A DNA stretch of 63,143 bases from Oleiphilaceae bacterium (GCA_018334495.1 JAGXLV010000009.1:1-63143), one strand, 5' to 3'. Counted from the stretch's first letter, positions 16,773 to 26,120 are shown. The notes: generated by a model from the sequence alone, not told the origin. A program made the numbers and translations.

Positions 16773-16982
16773 TTGATTCTCCGTAGGTTGGCGCCCTTGG
16801 GCAGGGCACTATCGATTTGTCTGAAGGTGGGCAACCGATAAGTCGATCATGAAGAGTATACGCCCGAAAAATCGTGACAGATGACCAAAGAGCAAGCTCT
16901 GAGCATTCTGCCCAGACCCGGGTATGCGTGCCGGGGCTGTTTGGGGTGAAACTGTCTTGCCCGTGACAGCGGCCAAGCCGTT

Positions 16983-17687
16983 TTAGGCGGTTCCGTCCTT
17001 GAGGCGATTGAAATCGGCAACCACCTGGTCCATCACCGCAGGATCGTATTCGCGCAGGCCACTGACAACCAGTTTCTTCGCGACCTCCCCGACCGGCTGT
17101 CCGTCCGATTCCAGCCGATATTCAAGCACCACGTTGCCGCGCTTTCCCGCGACCTTGAGCTCGGCATTGCTGAGTTCAAGGTTAGGCGCCGGAATGTCCA
17201 GATGTTCCAGTGCCAGGCTCATGTTCTCGTAAATGACCATGGGGCGTTCCGGGTTGAACATGACGCCTTTGCTCTCCAGCAGAGGTTTGAACGTGTGGGG
17301 GAAGTTCTTGCCGGATGCGGCGACGTAGCAGCGGGCGAAGTTTTCGATGACGGTTTCATCCCGGGTGTGTTCCCCGCTGCGGCTTACCTCAAGGTAGAGT
17401 TTGCCTTTGGTGTCAAGCACCCGGATATTGCCGTCGTCGTCTTCTTCCAAAGTCAGTGCGACGCCGTCTCCCAACAAATTGCGGAATTGGAAGGTCATGT
17501 TCTGGGAAAGCCCGAAGCGCGATAATACCAAGGCAAAGAGCAGGTCTCCCGGCACACAAAAACGCCGTGAATCCGGGTTGTGGATTGGATTGAAATCACC
17601 GGCCACCTCCCGCGCGAACTGACTGGCCTGGGTTGCGCTGATGCACAAGCCTTCTTCCGTGCTGGAATGAAAACGATCAAGAAACAT
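16983..17687 (-). CDS. DUF3581 family protein
   Basis: 234 residues starting MFLDRFHSSTEEGLCIS. The N-terminal part has AREVAGDFNPIHNPDSRRFCVPGDLLFA, reminiscent of the hydration motif of MaoC/hotdog dehydratases (D-x4-H), so a hotdog-like fold is plausible. The wording matches my memory of DUF3581 in Shewanella and Marinobacter; no function is established. Soluble. The ATG at 17687 is preferred, giving the family start; a longer frame to 17780 exists. Confidence 0.75.
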   Translation of the reverse strand: MFLDRFHSSTEEGLCISATQASQFAREVAGDFNPIHNPDSRRFCVPGDLLFALVLSRFGLSQNMTFQFRNLLGDGVALTLEEDDDGNIRVLDTKGKLYLEVSRSGEHTRDETVIENFARCYVAASGKNFPHTFKPLLESKGVMFNPERPMVIYENMSLALEHLDIPAPNLELSNAELKVAGKRGNVVLEYRLESDGQPVGEVAKKLVVSGLREYDPAVMDQVVADFNRLKDGTA

Positions 17688-18125
17688 GCGTTGCCCTGTT
17701 GGTTCCCAAAAGTGCGAATGTGACAGTCGCTTAAAGTTTCGTGTCTGTAAAACAGCGACTGACGATATCTGGTGGCCCATCTGGTTAATACGTTAACCCA
17801 CTGCCCCCTGAAAATCTTGAGCCCAAGGCGCAGCAGCAAAGGTTTGGTCGTCCTGGTTTAATCAGACGGGCCATGAAACTGGAGATTTGTTTTACCATGA
17901 TCCATGACCATACGTCGAAGAGACATTGGTCGGACGGATTGAGAGAAGCGTTTCAAATGACGGTGATTTGTTTTAAAAATATGGGCCTGTTGACGATGCC
18001 AGGAGTAAAGTCAGGTATTACAGAATTATCGGCTTGTAAAGGCAGCCAGGTCGCACTTGAATGCCCTATCGATTTTTCAAGACCATGGCGGTCAGTTCAA
18101 GGCCGTTTAGTTGGAGTGATTTATT
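17688..18125. other. Gene-free divergent region
   Basis: 438 nt between two divergent genes. A 100-codon open frame (17873-18175) overlaps the following gene, but its composition is unconvincing and I do not call it. GGAG lies about 12 nt before the next ATG. No clear sigma-70 promoter, terminator or repeat found. Confidence 0.4.
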
Positions 18126-18404
18126 ATGAGGAAGTTTTTCACAAGCATTTGCTGGCCCATTCTTGCCTGGTTTGAACGAGGCGAAACACCGACGGGTTAC
18201 CGGGCTTCCCACCGGAAAATACTTCTGGCAGTGGCTTTTCTGTTTATGGTGCTTTTGGGGGTGGCGTCATACTTTGGCCTGCTCGCGGGGTCGCTCGGGG
18301 CGCTCATCCCTGTTGTGGTGTTTTTTGGCATAAGTCTGGTTTGCACCATCGTGGGATTGCTGGGCAGTGACCGGGCTGTGGCAAAAATCTGGGGAATCAA
18401 ATAA
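18126..18404 (+). CDS. Small inner-membrane protein
   Basis: 92 residues: a hydrophobic, tryptophan-containing start (ICWPILAWFERGETPTGYR), then two helices at about 30-50 and 57-77 and a short SDRAVAKIWGIK tail. I do not recognise a named family. Its stop abuts the stop of the convergent YihY gene with no space for a terminator. Ribosome site is weak (TTGGAG, 11 nt). Confidence 0.6.
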   Translation: MRKFFTSICWPILAWFERGETPTGYRASHRKILLAVAFLFMVLLGVASYFGLLAGSLGALIPVVVFFGISLVCTIVGLLGSDRAVAKIWGIK

Positions 18405-19280
18405 TCAGCGAGTCCTGGCGGAGGGACTTTCCGGGTTCTGATGCCAGGGCAGTCCTGCCTTGGCGCTGCGCTCCAGTTCCGCAATCACCTGAGCGCCCAG
18501 AAGCAGGATGATGGCGCCTATTTCCAGGCTTATAAGCACCACAATGATGGTGGCCAGAGAGCCATAAATGACGTTAACAAATGAAATATTGAGGAAGTAG
18601 TACATCAGCAGGAGGCGGGTAGCCTCCCAAAGGATGGCTGCAACCAGTCCTCCCACAACTGCGCGCTTGGGCGCTATGCGCACGATGGGTAATACCTTGT
18701 ATATGGCACTGAAAAGAAGAAACACGCTCAGGAAACTCAGTAGGTCGAGAAACATGCCCGGATTTTCATAAAAGGCGCTGGCAACCGCAAAAACCACGGT
18801 CAGCGTGAGTAACCCGATGCCCAGCACAAGAATGAAAGCGTAAGGCAAAATCGCCGATACCCAGAAGCTTCGGTGGGGGTTGTCCGGCCGGTGGAAGATG
18901 ATGGATATGGAATCTTCCAGCATGCGGAAGGCAAACGAACTGAAAAAGAGCAGAACCGGAATGCCGGTTATGCCGATAATATCCCGGGATTCCATGAAGG
19001 CTCTGACCGCATCCAGCAACAGGTCAGCATGAGCGGGTGCCAGGTGCCTTGCCTGTATCTCCATTACTTCAAGCAGTTGTTGTTCATCTACTACCCGTGT
19101 GAGCAGCACAGCGATGACAGCGAGCATGGGAACCGCCGACAGCAGCACGTTATAGCCCACTCCACCCGCCAGCAGCACACCGCGGTTGGCCAGAAAATTT
19201 GACAGGACGCGGCGTGAAAAATGGAACAAGCGCAGGGCGGTCTCTGAGGCAGAGGGCCGCTTCGGTGGCATGTCTGTCAT
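18405..19280 (-). CDS. YihY/BrkB-family inner-membrane protein
   Basis: 291 residues with six hydrophobic helices. Typical family features: the N-terminal FLANRGVLLAGGVGYNVLLSAVPMLA stretch (positions follow the first basic segment) and NPHRSFWVSAILPYAFILV in the middle, ending with ALVALGAQVIAELE-like text. YihY/BrkB proteins were once thought to be RNase BN; their transport role is unsettled. I choose ATG 19280 (MTDMPPKRPSASE); a longer frame starts at 19346 inside the divergent gene's leader. The tail is basic. Confidence 0.88.
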   Translation of the reverse strand: MTDMPPKRPSASETALRLFHFSRRVLSNFLANRGVLLAGGVGYNVLLSAVPMLAVIAVLLTRVVDEQQLLEVMEIQARHLAPAHADLLLDAVRAFMESRDIIGITGIPVLLFFSSFAFRMLEDSISIIFHRPDNPHRSFWVSAILPYAFILVLGIGLLTLTVVFAVASAFYENPGMFLDLLSFLSVFLLFSAIYKVLPIVRIAPKRAVVGGLVAAILWEATRLLLMYYFLNISFVNVIYGSLATIIVVLISLEIGAIILLLGAQVIAELERSAKAGLPWHQNPESPSARTR

Positions 19281-19393
19281 GGGTTCATCCGTGTTGCACC
19301 ATACAGAATCGGGGAACTGTTGAACTGAAGTTAACCGATTTGGCATTTTTATGTAAAACTGGCGCGATTAAATTTTGGACTCCGGGGGTTCGA

Positions 19394-20137
19394 ATGACCT
19401 GCATGCCAGACACCCGCTTCGGATTGATTTTGATTGGTGATGAGTTACTGAATGGCCGTAAGCAGGACGCGCATCTGCCGGCCATGATCGAGCGCTTCGG
19501 GGAGCGGGGCCTTGAACTGTCCTGGGTGCGCACCATCACCGATGAGCCGGGCCTGATCAGGGAGACGCTGGCGCAAACATTTGCCAGCGGCGATATTGTA
19601 TTCAGTTTCGGCGGCATAGGGGCAACACCGGACGATTTAACACGCCAATGTGCCGCAAGTGCCCTGGGTGTCAACATTGTTTTACATCCGGAGGCGGAAG
19701 CCGAGATCAGGGCCCAGTTCGAGGGCAGGGTCAACACCCAGCGCTTGAGCATGGGCGAATACCCTGAAGGTAGCAATATTATTCCCAACCCCATCAATCG
19801 AATCCCGGGGTTTTCCATCCACAATCATCATTTTGTGCCCGGTTTTCCGCGCATGGCCTGGCCCATGGTGGAGTGGGTTCTGGATCACAAATACGCCGAG
19901 CTGCAGGCGCCCGGTCGTAATGTCAGTCAGACCCTGTTGTTAGCGGATACGAGCGAGGGCCCCTTGATTCCCCTGATGCAAACCCTGCTGGAGGAGTACC
20001 CGGATCTTCGTCTGGCCTGTCTGCCCGATGCTGATGGCAAACGTCAGGTGGAGCTCAGCTTGAAAGGTTCCCCTGAGCGTGTGGCTCAGGGGATGGACCG
20101 TTTGCGGGAATTACTGGCCACACTAGGCAGTGGCTGA
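19394..20137 (+). CDS. CinA-like molybdopterin-binding domain protein
   Basis: 247 residues, the MoaB/Mog/CinA N-terminal fold: GLILIGDELLNGRKQD at the start, then FSFGGIGATPDDLTR, the GGxGxTPDD motif of molybdopterin-binding proteins, and a C-terminal alpha/beta part with LPDADGKRQVELSLKG. It lacks the CinA C-terminal nicotinamide-nucleotide amidase domain. Proteins of this kind are annotated as competence/damage-inducible or molybdopterin-binding; the real substrate is unclear. Alternative ATG nine bases later. It converges with the acyltransferase gene, overlapping it by 15 nt. Confidence 0.85.
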   Translation: MTCMPDTRFGLILIGDELLNGRKQDAHLPAMIERFGERGLELSWVRTITDEPGLIRETLAQTFASGDIVFSFGGIGATPDDLTRQCAASALGVNIVLHPEAEAEIRAQFEGRVNTQRLSMGEYPEGSNIIPNPINRIPGFSIHNHHFVPGFPRMAWPMVEWVLDHKYAELQAPGRNVSQTLLLADTSEGPLIPLMQTLLEEYPDLRLACLPDADGKRQVELSLKGSPERVAQGMDRLRELLATLGSG

Positions 20138-21256
20138 TTCGGCGGCCATTGGTTTTTTCGCCGGCGGCGATCCGGCCAGTCGAGGCAGGTGAGTCTTGAT
20201 CAGGATCGCCAGAGGCACGGTCAGACCCACACTTACAATGGTGGCAAGCGTGGTGAAAAACCAGACCGAGCCGGCGGAAGCCGGCAGATTTTCCACCATC
20301 CAGGCCGCCAGCGGCGGGTTGACGAAGTGATAGAAAAGCCCGTGCAGGCAGTAAATCAGTATCGTGATCTGACCCAGGTAGTGCAGCCAGCGCCAGTTTG
20401 GCGCCAGTTTGGAAATCGACAGCACCATGACAATGCCCATCAGGGCTGTTAGTGGGAACAGCAGTACATGACCCGGCGCGCCCGCAAGGAGCACCACGGC
20501 TTCAAGTCCGAGGCGGAAGGGCCCCTGATTCAGGTCGTAAGTCAGGAATATGCCGGCCACGCAAAGCAGTGCCACCGCCGCCAGCTGCCAGCGGGGAAAT
20601 TCCCGGGCCATGATGCCGGTGCGTTTGATCAGGATGCCGGTGAGGTAAAAGGCATATCCAAGCGGTACCAGGTTGACCAGCCAGAAAATCAGGCCGATCT
20701 CGAAAAAATTCACGTAAAGGTTCAGGTAATAGCCCAACAGGTAGAAGCCGATGGCGGCGACCACCAGCCGCGTGTTGGTGGTCCAGAACCGGGCCAGGAA
20801 AAAATGCACGATCTCCAGTGCCACCAGGCAGGCCAGGAACCAGAGCGGGATGTTGAACGCGGGCATGCCCATCAAGGTGCTGATGGTGCCCTCACCGAAA
20901 CCGGCCGCCGATGACAGGTCGATGGTGGGAAACCAGCCGGGTATTACAATGGCCAGTGCGCCGAGCAAAAAGGTGAAAAAAAGGTAGGGCACGACCCGTG
21001 TGTTCCAGCGCACCTTCAGGAACCGGCCAAAGCCTTCCTGCACTTTCCGGTCGCTGAAGACCGCGCCCGCCAGAAGGAAGAACAACGGCATATGGAATGA
21101 ATAAACCCATTTATACTGGGCCGCTGCCGAAGCGTTCTCCAGATACATGATCTGTTCCACCAGATGCCCGAAAAATACCAGCGTAATGCCAAGGAAGCGC
21201 GCTGTATCTATGCTCCCGATGCGCGCGCTTGTCTTTTCCCCTTCACTGAGTGCCAT
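20123..21256 (-). CDS. Acyltransferase 3-family membrane protein
   Basis: 377 residues with about ten helices. The acyltransferase-3 fold is marked by the R20...H31 pair in IDTARFLGITLVFFGHLVEQ and a later YSFHMPLFFLLAG segment. Such enzymes move acetyl or succinyl groups onto sugars of exported glycans or lipids at the inner membrane. Acceptor unknown; no glycan gene cluster adjoins it. GGGAG is 8-9 nt before the ATG. Reads as a single-gene unit. Confidence 0.88.
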   Translation of the reverse strand: MALSEGEKTSARIGSIDTARFLGITLVFFGHLVEQIMYLENASAAAQYKWVYSFHMPLFFLLAGAVFSDRKVQEGFGRFLKVRWNTRVVPYLFFTFLLGALAIVIPGWFPTIDLSSAAGFGEGTISTLMGMPAFNIPLWFLACLVALEIVHFFLARFWTTNTRLVVAAIGFYLLGYYLNLYVNFFEIGLIFWLVNLVPLGYAFYLTGILIKRTGIMAREFPRWQLAAVALLCVAGIFLTYDLNQGPFRLGLEAVVLLAGAPGHVLLFPLTALMGIVMVLSISKLAPNWRWLHYLGQITILIYCLHGLFYHFVNPPLAAWMVENLPASAGSVWFFTTLATIVSVGLTVPLAILIKTHLPRLAGSPPAKKPMAAESATA

Positions 21257-21393
21257 CCCACTGCTCTCCCGATGTGATTGTTATTTGGTGCAGAATAATC
21301 CGGCCACCGCAACGGTATGCCACTGCCGTGTCGGATCATAGGGAGCTAAGTATAGATCACATAGACGCGAGTGGCTAAGGGGCTGTATCCGGT

Positions 21394-21816
21394 TCACTCA
21401 GCAATTTCGGGGCCGGGTGACAGATACTGGGAGTCCTGACAATGATAACCGTGCATTTCGAGGCCGGCCTGAAGGTGGTCGGCCAGCATGGGGTGAATAA
21501 GAAGATAGTCCGCCGTTTCCGGCGTCCAGAACTCTTCCGCCAGAGTGAGGGCGTCGTCCCACTCCTCCAGCGTGAAGTCGTCACGGCCCAGCCACATCAG
21601 TGCCACCACAATCTGCTGCTGGTCGGGTTCCAGATCCTCGATGATGGTCCTGAATTCGTCGGCGCTGGAGTTATCAGCGTGGCTTGCCAGCATTTGCTGG
21701 GCCCAGTCCTGTGCCGGGTTGTCGGGCGTATCAGGAAGGCTGACCTGTTCCTGTACGCTATAGCTCTGGGCCAGTTCGATCAGGCGACAGACCGTTTCCG
21801 GATTGACTTCAAGCAT
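21394..21816 (-). CDS. DUF3775 family protein
   Basis: 140 residues, acidic and soluble. Starts MLEVNPETVCRLIELAQSYSVQEQ and holds DLEPDQQQIVVALMWLGRDD and ADYLLIHPMLADHLQAGL, the phrases I associate with DUF3775. No known activity. A textbook AAGGAG lies 6 nt before the ATG. Single gene between the acyltransferase and the chemoreceptor. Confidence 0.78.
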   Translation of the reverse strand: MLEVNPETVCRLIELAQSYSVQEQVSLPDTPDNPAQDWAQQMLASHADNSSADEFRTIIEDLEPDQQQIVVALMWLGRDDFTLEEWDDALTLAEEFWTPETADYLLIHPMLADHLQAGLEMHGYHCQDSQYLSPGPEIAE

Positions 21817-21912
21817 TGGCCGCTCCTTTTCAGTCAGAGTCAGAATCCTTGCACATTCCCTAACTGAATGACGGCCAATAACCTCGATTTCAACTCCCGG
21901 CTAACAGATTGG

Positions 21913-23550
21913 TCAGATCTTGAAGAACTTCACCCGGCGGGTAAGCTGGCTGGCCAGCTCGGAGAGCTCCCGCCCCGAATTGCCTACCTGCTCCGAGCCC
22001 GCCGCCGTTGCGACTGTGGCATCGTGGATACGCGTGATGTTGATGTTGACTTCTTCCGCTACGGCACTTTGCTCTTCAGCGGCGCTGGCAATCTGGGCAT
22101 TCATGTCATTGATGGAACTTACTTCATGGCCGATGCTGGCCAGGGACTCTTCTGCTTCGCGGGTTTGTTCCACAGTTTTGTGGGCAAGGTCACGGCTGGT
22201 TTGCATGACTGAGGATGCCTTGCCGGCACCAACCTGCAGTTTGCCGATCATCTCCTGGATTTCACGAGTGGAGTCCTGGGTGCGTGTCGCCAGGGAACGG
22301 ACTTCATCGGCCACGACGGCAAAACCGCGACCGTGGGTGCCCGCCCGCGCCGCTTCGATGGCGGCGTTGAGAGCGAGAAGATTGGTCTGCTCGGCGATGG
22401 CATTGATGACCTCGATGATTTTTTCGATGTCTGCGCTGTCTTTTGAGACACCCTGAACGGTCTCTGCTGCGTCTTCGAGGGTTTGAGCGAGTCCGTTGAT
22501 GGCGCTGGCCGTTGCCTGAACCACGCGGTTGCCGGTTTTGACCTGTTCGTCCGCGGTCTGGGTCGCGCTTGCAGCATTGGTGGCGTAACTGGCCACCTCG
22601 GCGACCGACGCCGCCATCTCGTTGACGGCCGCCGCCATTTGCTCGGCCTCTCGCGACTGCAGTTGAATCTGTTCCCGATTCTGGTCTGAGGTGCTTACAA
22701 GCTGTACTGAAGCGGAACTCAGCGCATCCGCATCCGAGCGGACCTCCGCGATTGTTGTGACCAGCCGGGTGAGCGTTTGCCTGAGGGCGCCCATCACACT
22801 GTCATCGTAACGGGTGTTTATCTCCTGGCGGAGTTCGCCGTCCGCGACGCGTTGCAAGATGTCTGCGACTTCGTAAGGTTCCGCCCCCAGTGTCTGTTTC
22901 AGGTTGCGGATGATGAGAATGGTTATAACGATGCTGGCAATCAGGGCCAGTAACGTCAGGCCCAGAATGGTCAGTTCAAAGTTGCCAGCCACTTCGCGCA
23001 CCTCAGACACATCGTTGTTAATGATGTCGCCCTCATGCTCGATTAATGCGTTAATCCGGTTCAGCCATTCGGTGTAAGCCGGAGACACGTCCGACAGGAG
23101 AAACTCCCGGGCTTCCTGGATGTCGCCTGCAAGTCGGGTTTCGACAAGCTGCTCGGTCAGCGCCAGGGTTTTGTTTTCAATCTCGTCAATGCGATCGAGA
23201 AGCCGGCTTTCCTCGGAGGTGGCGCCTTTGTCTTGAAACAGGCGATTCATGGTCTGAGCCGAGTCGCGATAGAACTCCGCGAGGCCGTCAACGTCAGCCA
23301 GGTGTTTACGGAGGGCCTGGTCGTCGCGAACCAATACGGCGTCCCGGATGGCGATCGCCCGGTCGTGAACGCTGCCCCGGAAATTGATGGCCTGGCGCTG
23401 TTTATTACTGGCATCATCATTTACCGAAGTCAGCTGGGTGTCGATAAAGCCAACGCGGTTGACGCCAATCAAGGAAATCAGTATCAGAAACAGAAGCACC
23501 AAGCCGAAGCTCAAGCTCAGCCTTTGTGCGATCGATAGGTTTTTTAACAT
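21913..23550 (-). CDS. Methyl-accepting chemotaxis protein
   Basis: 545-residue transmembrane chemoreceptor. Helix 1 at about 11-31, a periplasmic four-helix-bundle ligand domain (32-190, 4HB_MCP type), helix 2 at 193-215, HAMP (216-268) and a long cytoplasmic coiled coil. The hairpin tip at 387-409 ([18 protein letters not shown] then [13 protein letters not shown]) is the CheA/CheW contact region and is intact. No C-terminal pentapeptide for CheR tethering. Ligand unknown. No other chemotaxis genes nearby, so it is a dispersed receptor gene. Confidence 0.95.
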   Translation of the reverse strand: MLKNLSIAQRLSLSFGLVLLFLILISLIGVNRVGFIDTQLTSVNDDASNKQRQAINFRGSVHDRAIAIRDAVLVRDDQALRKHLADVDGLAEFYRDSAQTMNRLFQDKGATSEESRLLDRIDEIENKTLALTEQLVETRLAGDIQEAREFLLSDVSPAYTEWLNRINALIEHEGDIINNDVSEVREVAGNFELTILGLTLLALIASIVITILIIRNLKQTLGAEPYEVADILQRVADGELRQEINTRYDDSVMGALRQTLTRLVTTIAEVRSDADALSSASVQLVSTSDQNREQIQLQSREAEQMAAAVNEMAASVAEVASYATNAASATQTADEQVKTGNRVVQATASAINGLAQTLEDAAETVQGVSKDSADIEKIIEVINAIAEQTNLLALNAAIEAARAGTHGRGFAVVADEVRSLATRTQDSTREIQEMIGKLQVGAGKASSVMQTSRDLAHKTVEQTREAEESLASIGHEVSSINDMNAQIASAAEEQSAVAEEVNINITRIHDATVATAAGSEQVGNSGRELSELASQLTRRVKFFKI

Positions 23551-23883
23551 CTTGGCATCCTGTTCAATGATAATTTAAATGGTTTCACCGGTGTCTGAGC
23601 CGGCGTCGTCAAGTGCTGCACTGAGTAATCACAGAACTTGATACGTTGGAAGCGTTATACTCGATAACGCAGAACTTGGACTCTGATAGTGTTCAGTGTA
23701 GCGGATGTTTTTCAGATTTTTGCAATCGTTTGAGCCATTCCCGGCGAGGCCGGCCTTGCAACAGGAGCACAGAGGTCCGCGCCCTCCGGTGGAAAAACCG
23801 CAAGCAACGCGCCATACTGTCGCTCATAATTTTAACGACGCGATCAATCTTGACGTGATGATTAACGATTAATGGAGGACAGC
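23551..23883. other. Gene-free divergent region between chemoreceptor and gabT
   Basis: 333 nt with divergent starts. I searched for a sigma-28 promoter (TAAA-N15-GCCGATAA) on the chemoreceptor side and found none. A 70-codon frame at 23646-23858 looks random. CATAAT at about 23825 could be a -10 for gabT, but no -35 matches. Confidence 0.35.
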
Positions 23884-25158
23884 ATGAGCAACAAAGAGTT
23901 GCAGGCCCTTAAAGAGCGCTATGTCGCTAATGGCGCGGCCAGCCCTAACGAACAGTTTGCCGATTACGCCAAAAACGCGGAGGTCTGGGATGCCGACGGC
24001 AAGCGCATGATCGATTTTGCCGGCGGCATTGGTGTCCTGAATGTGGGGCACCGCCACCCCAAAGTCATTGAGGCGGTCAAGGCCCAGCTCGACAAGCTCG
24101 TGCACACCTGCCAGACCGTTATGCCTTACGAGGGCTACGTGAAGCTTGCGCAAAAGCTGAGTGAAGTGGTTCCCGTTCGCGGGCATGGCAAAGTCATGCT
24201 GGCCAACTCGGGTGCCGAGGCGCTGGAAAACGCTCTCAAGATTGCGCGTGCCGCCACTGGTCGCTCCAATGTGATCTGTTTTGACGGCGGCTATCACGGC
24301 CGTACCTTCATGACCATGGCCATGAACGGCAAGGTCAACCCTTACCAGACCGACTTCGGCCCCATGCCGGGCACTGTATTCCGTGCGCCTTACCCGGTGC
24401 CGTATCACGGGGTCAGTGAAGACGAAGCCCTTCGCGGCCTCAAGATGGTTCTGAAAACCGATGCCAACCCGAAGGATACGGCAGCCATTGTGCTGGAACC
24501 GGTTCTGGGCGAGGGCGGCTTTTACCCGGCGCCTGCCAGTTTCCTGAAAGCCATTCGCGAGATTTGCGATGAGCACGGCATCCTGATGATCGTGGATGAA
24601 GTGCAAAGCGGCTTTGGCCGTACCGGCAAGCTGTTCGCGATTGAGCACAGCGGCGTTGAACCGGACATCATGACCATGGCCAAGAGCATGGCAGACGGCA
24701 TGCCGATCTCGGCCATCGTGGGCACCGACAAGCACATGGACGCCTCCGGCCCCAACTCCCTGGGCGGTACTTACACCGGCAGCCCGACAGCCTGTGCCGC
24801 GGCCCTCGCCGTGATGGACATCTTCAAGGAGGAAGATATCCTTGGCCAGAGCCAGCGTCTGGGCGAGAAGCTGCACGAGCGCTTCGCCAAGTGGCAGGAT
24901 AAGTTCCCCCACGTTGATAACATTCGCAACATGGGCGCGATGGCGGCATTCGATCTGGTGTCTGACAAGCAAAGCAAGGAGCCACGGGCCGATTACGCCG
25001 GCGCAGTGTCCAAGAAAGCCAAGGAAAAAGGTCTGATTCTTCTGGGCTGTGGTCTTTATGGCAATTCGATTCGCTTCCTGATGCCTGTCACCATTGAAGA
25101 TGATGTGCTGGAAGAAGGTCTGAAGATTGTGGAAGAGGTGCTGGGCGAAATCGCCTGA
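23884..25158 (+). CDS. gabT: 4-aminobutyrate-2-oxoglutarate aminotransferase
   Basis: Class III PLP aminotransferase of 425 residues that converts GABA and 2-oxoglutarate to succinate semialdehyde and glutamate. Landmarks: NSGAEALENALKIARAAT, CFDGGYHGRT, the IVDEVQSGFGRTGK segment with the PLP-nitrogen aspartate, and the Schiff-base lysine K267 in MAKSMADGMP. The start at 23884 (MSNKELQ) has GGAGG 5-6 nt upstream; an upstream in-frame ATG at 23872 is too close to that site. A succinate-semialdehyde dehydrogenase gene (gabD) does not follow. Ends at a strong terminator. Confidence 0.93.
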   Translation: MSNKELQALKERYVANGAASPNEQFADYAKNAEVWDADGKRMIDFAGGIGVLNVGHRHPKVIEAVKAQLDKLVHTCQTVMPYEGYVKLAQKLSEVVPVRGHGKVMLANSGAEALENALKIARAATGRSNVICFDGGYHGRTFMTMAMNGKVNPYQTDFGPMPGTVFRAPYPVPYHGVSEDEALRGLKMVLKTDANPKDTAAIVLEPVLGEGGFYPAPASFLKAIREICDEHGILMIVDEVQSGFGRTGKLFAIEHSGVEPDIMTMAKSMADGMPISAIVGTDKHMDASGPNSLGGTYTGSPTACAAALAVMDIFKEEDILGQSQRLGEKLHERFAKWQDKFPHVDNIRNMGAMAAFDLVSDKQSKEPRADYAGAVSKKAKEKGLILLGCGLYGNSIRFLMPVTIEDDVLEEGLKIVEEVLGEIA

Positions 25159-25172
25159 TCTTTTCCCGCTTC

Positions 25173-25206
25173 AAAAAAAACCCGCGACTTGTCGCGGGTT
25201 TTTTTT
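25173..25206 (+). terminator. Bidirectional intrinsic terminator after gabT
   Basis: Perfect 8-bp stem CCCGCGAC (25181-25188) / GTCGCGGG (25191-25198), flanked by eight A on the left and eight T on the right. It should stop transcription from either side, insulating gabT from the repeat region beyond. Confidence 0.95.
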
Positions 25207-25315
25207 GACTACAGCTTAGTTATCTGCAGCAGCTCGGAATGACCCATGTCTCATTGGTAAAGGAAAATCGGGATTGGGAAATTTACAGATTTAAGACTTG
25301 GCGCTTTGGGGAGGA

Positions 25316-25425
25316 CGGTGGTCCGCAGACCTCTTTCAGAACACGCCCGCAAGTACGTCCCTGTAGGGCTCGGTCGTGGCCATCCCTGGCCACTCACGGT
25401 TCTGAAAGAGGCCTCCGGCCCCCCG
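25316..25425 (+). repeat. Structured dispersed repeat, copy A
   Basis: Left arm 25316-25342 pairs with right arm 25399-25425 (23 of 27 positions complementary, perfect for the inner 13: CCTCTTTCAGAAC with GTTCTGAAAGAGG). The 56-nt core 25343-25398 differs from copy B at 7 positions and copy C at 10. Inside the core, GTGGCCA-TCCC-TGGCCAC (25376-25393) forms a 7-bp hairpin. No reading frame is shared with the other copies. It lies just after the gabT terminator. Confidence 0.85.
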
Positions 25426-25524
25426 TTTTCGAGCCGCCAGTTTTCTTAGGCACTATTTCCTCTCAATCCAAAGGCAAGCGATTCTGGATTTTTAGGTGAG
25501 CGGCTAGCACATGGATTTGAGCAT

Positions 25525-25630
25525 GGGAGCCGGGAGTCCTTTGCCGGAGCGTGAGCAGCCATGGATGGCTGCGCCCGAGCCCTACATGGACGTACTTGCG
25601 GGCGTCTCCGGCAAAGGGCTCGCGGCTCCC
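25525..25630 (-). repeat. Structured dispersed repeat, copy B (inverted)
   Basis: Opposite orientation to copy A and 99 nt from it. Arms 25525-25549 and 25606-25630 are complementary at 23 of 25 positions. The 56-nt core 25550-25605 differs from copy C at only three positions. The internal hairpin is GCAGCCA-TCCA-TGGCTGC on the minus strand. A and B together form a head-on pair in the convergent space between gabT and the DUF2721 gene. Confidence 0.85.
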
Positions 25631-25651
25631 GTGCAAACACCGAAACCCAAA

Positions 25652-25670
25652 GGCCGATTTCTCTTCGGCC
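25652..25670. terminator. Hairpin beside repeat copy B
   Basis: GGCCGA (25652-25657) and TCGGCC (25665-25670) form a 6-bp stem, followed within a few bases by a CTCTTTT stretch on the plus strand. It may be a weak terminator or the outermost part of copy B. Low confidence. Confidence 0.35.
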
Positions 25671-25721
25671 ACCTCTTTTCAGGCGCCGAGGAAGCACAGT
25701 GCTCATGCAGCCACCAAAAGC

Positions 25722-26120
25722 CTATTTAGCCTTGTGCTTTTCCTCAAAATCCTCGAGTTCCAGGTTAATGGCGTGAGTGGACATGACGATTTCCCAAAGG
25801 GAATACAGCAGCGACAGCGATAGCAGAATCAGGCTTGCGCCAAAGCTGATAACCCCGAACGCCTGCCAGTCAAGGAAAAGGGCGAACATGGAAACCGTAC
25901 AGACAAAGAAGCTCAGGACCCCGGTAGCCTGCATTCGTTTGGTTAAAACGAGCCGTTTCCGCAGGATGGTAAGCTGGCGGGCGATCAGCAGGTAATCTTC
26001 CTCAGCCTCCATGTGTTTTAGCTGGCGGATGAGCTGTGCCAGCACCAAAAAGCGATTGGTGTAAGCCAGCAGTAGCAGCGAAATGGCAGGAAAAAGCAAT
26101 GCAGGGGTCGTGAGCGTCAA
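25722..26120 (-). CDS. DUF2721 membrane protein
   Basis: 132 residues with TTG as start codon (AAGGA 6-7 nt upstream). One helix at about 8-28, a charged helical stretch LAQLIRQLKHMEAEEDYLLIARQLTILRKR, then two helices (about 66-85 and 88-110) and a charged tail. The wording fits DUF2721, of unknown function. Single gene, converging on the repeat pair. Confidence 0.8.
   Translation of the reverse strand: MTLTTPALLFPAISLLLLAYTNRFLVLAQLIRQLKHMEAEEDYLLIARQLTILRKRLVLTKRMQATGVLSFFVCTVSMFALFLDWQAFGVISFGASLILLSLSLLYSLWEIVMSTHAINLELEDFEEKHKAK

Noticed and set aside
17873..18175. 100-codon frame before the small membrane protein gene
   Set aside because: Overlaps the better-supported gene in another frame, composition looks random, and no ribosome site.
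21913..23650. Sigma-28 promoter for the chemoreceptor
   Set aside because: No TAAA-N15-GCCGATAA match on the minus strand of the upstream region.
23646..23858. 70-codon frame upstream of gabT
   Set aside because: Random-looking residues and no conserved features.
23869..24972. 367-codon frame antisense to gabT
   Set aside because: gabT is a certain full-length gene; the frame has no family features.
25239..25499. 86-codon plus-strand frame across repeat copy A
   Set aside because: Its sequence is explained by the repeat, has no ribosome site and does not match the frames of copies B and C.
25316..25630. attC site of an integron, or a CRISPR array
   Set aside because: No GTTRRRY/RYYYAAC ends, no integrase, no regular spacing, and only two inverted copies here.
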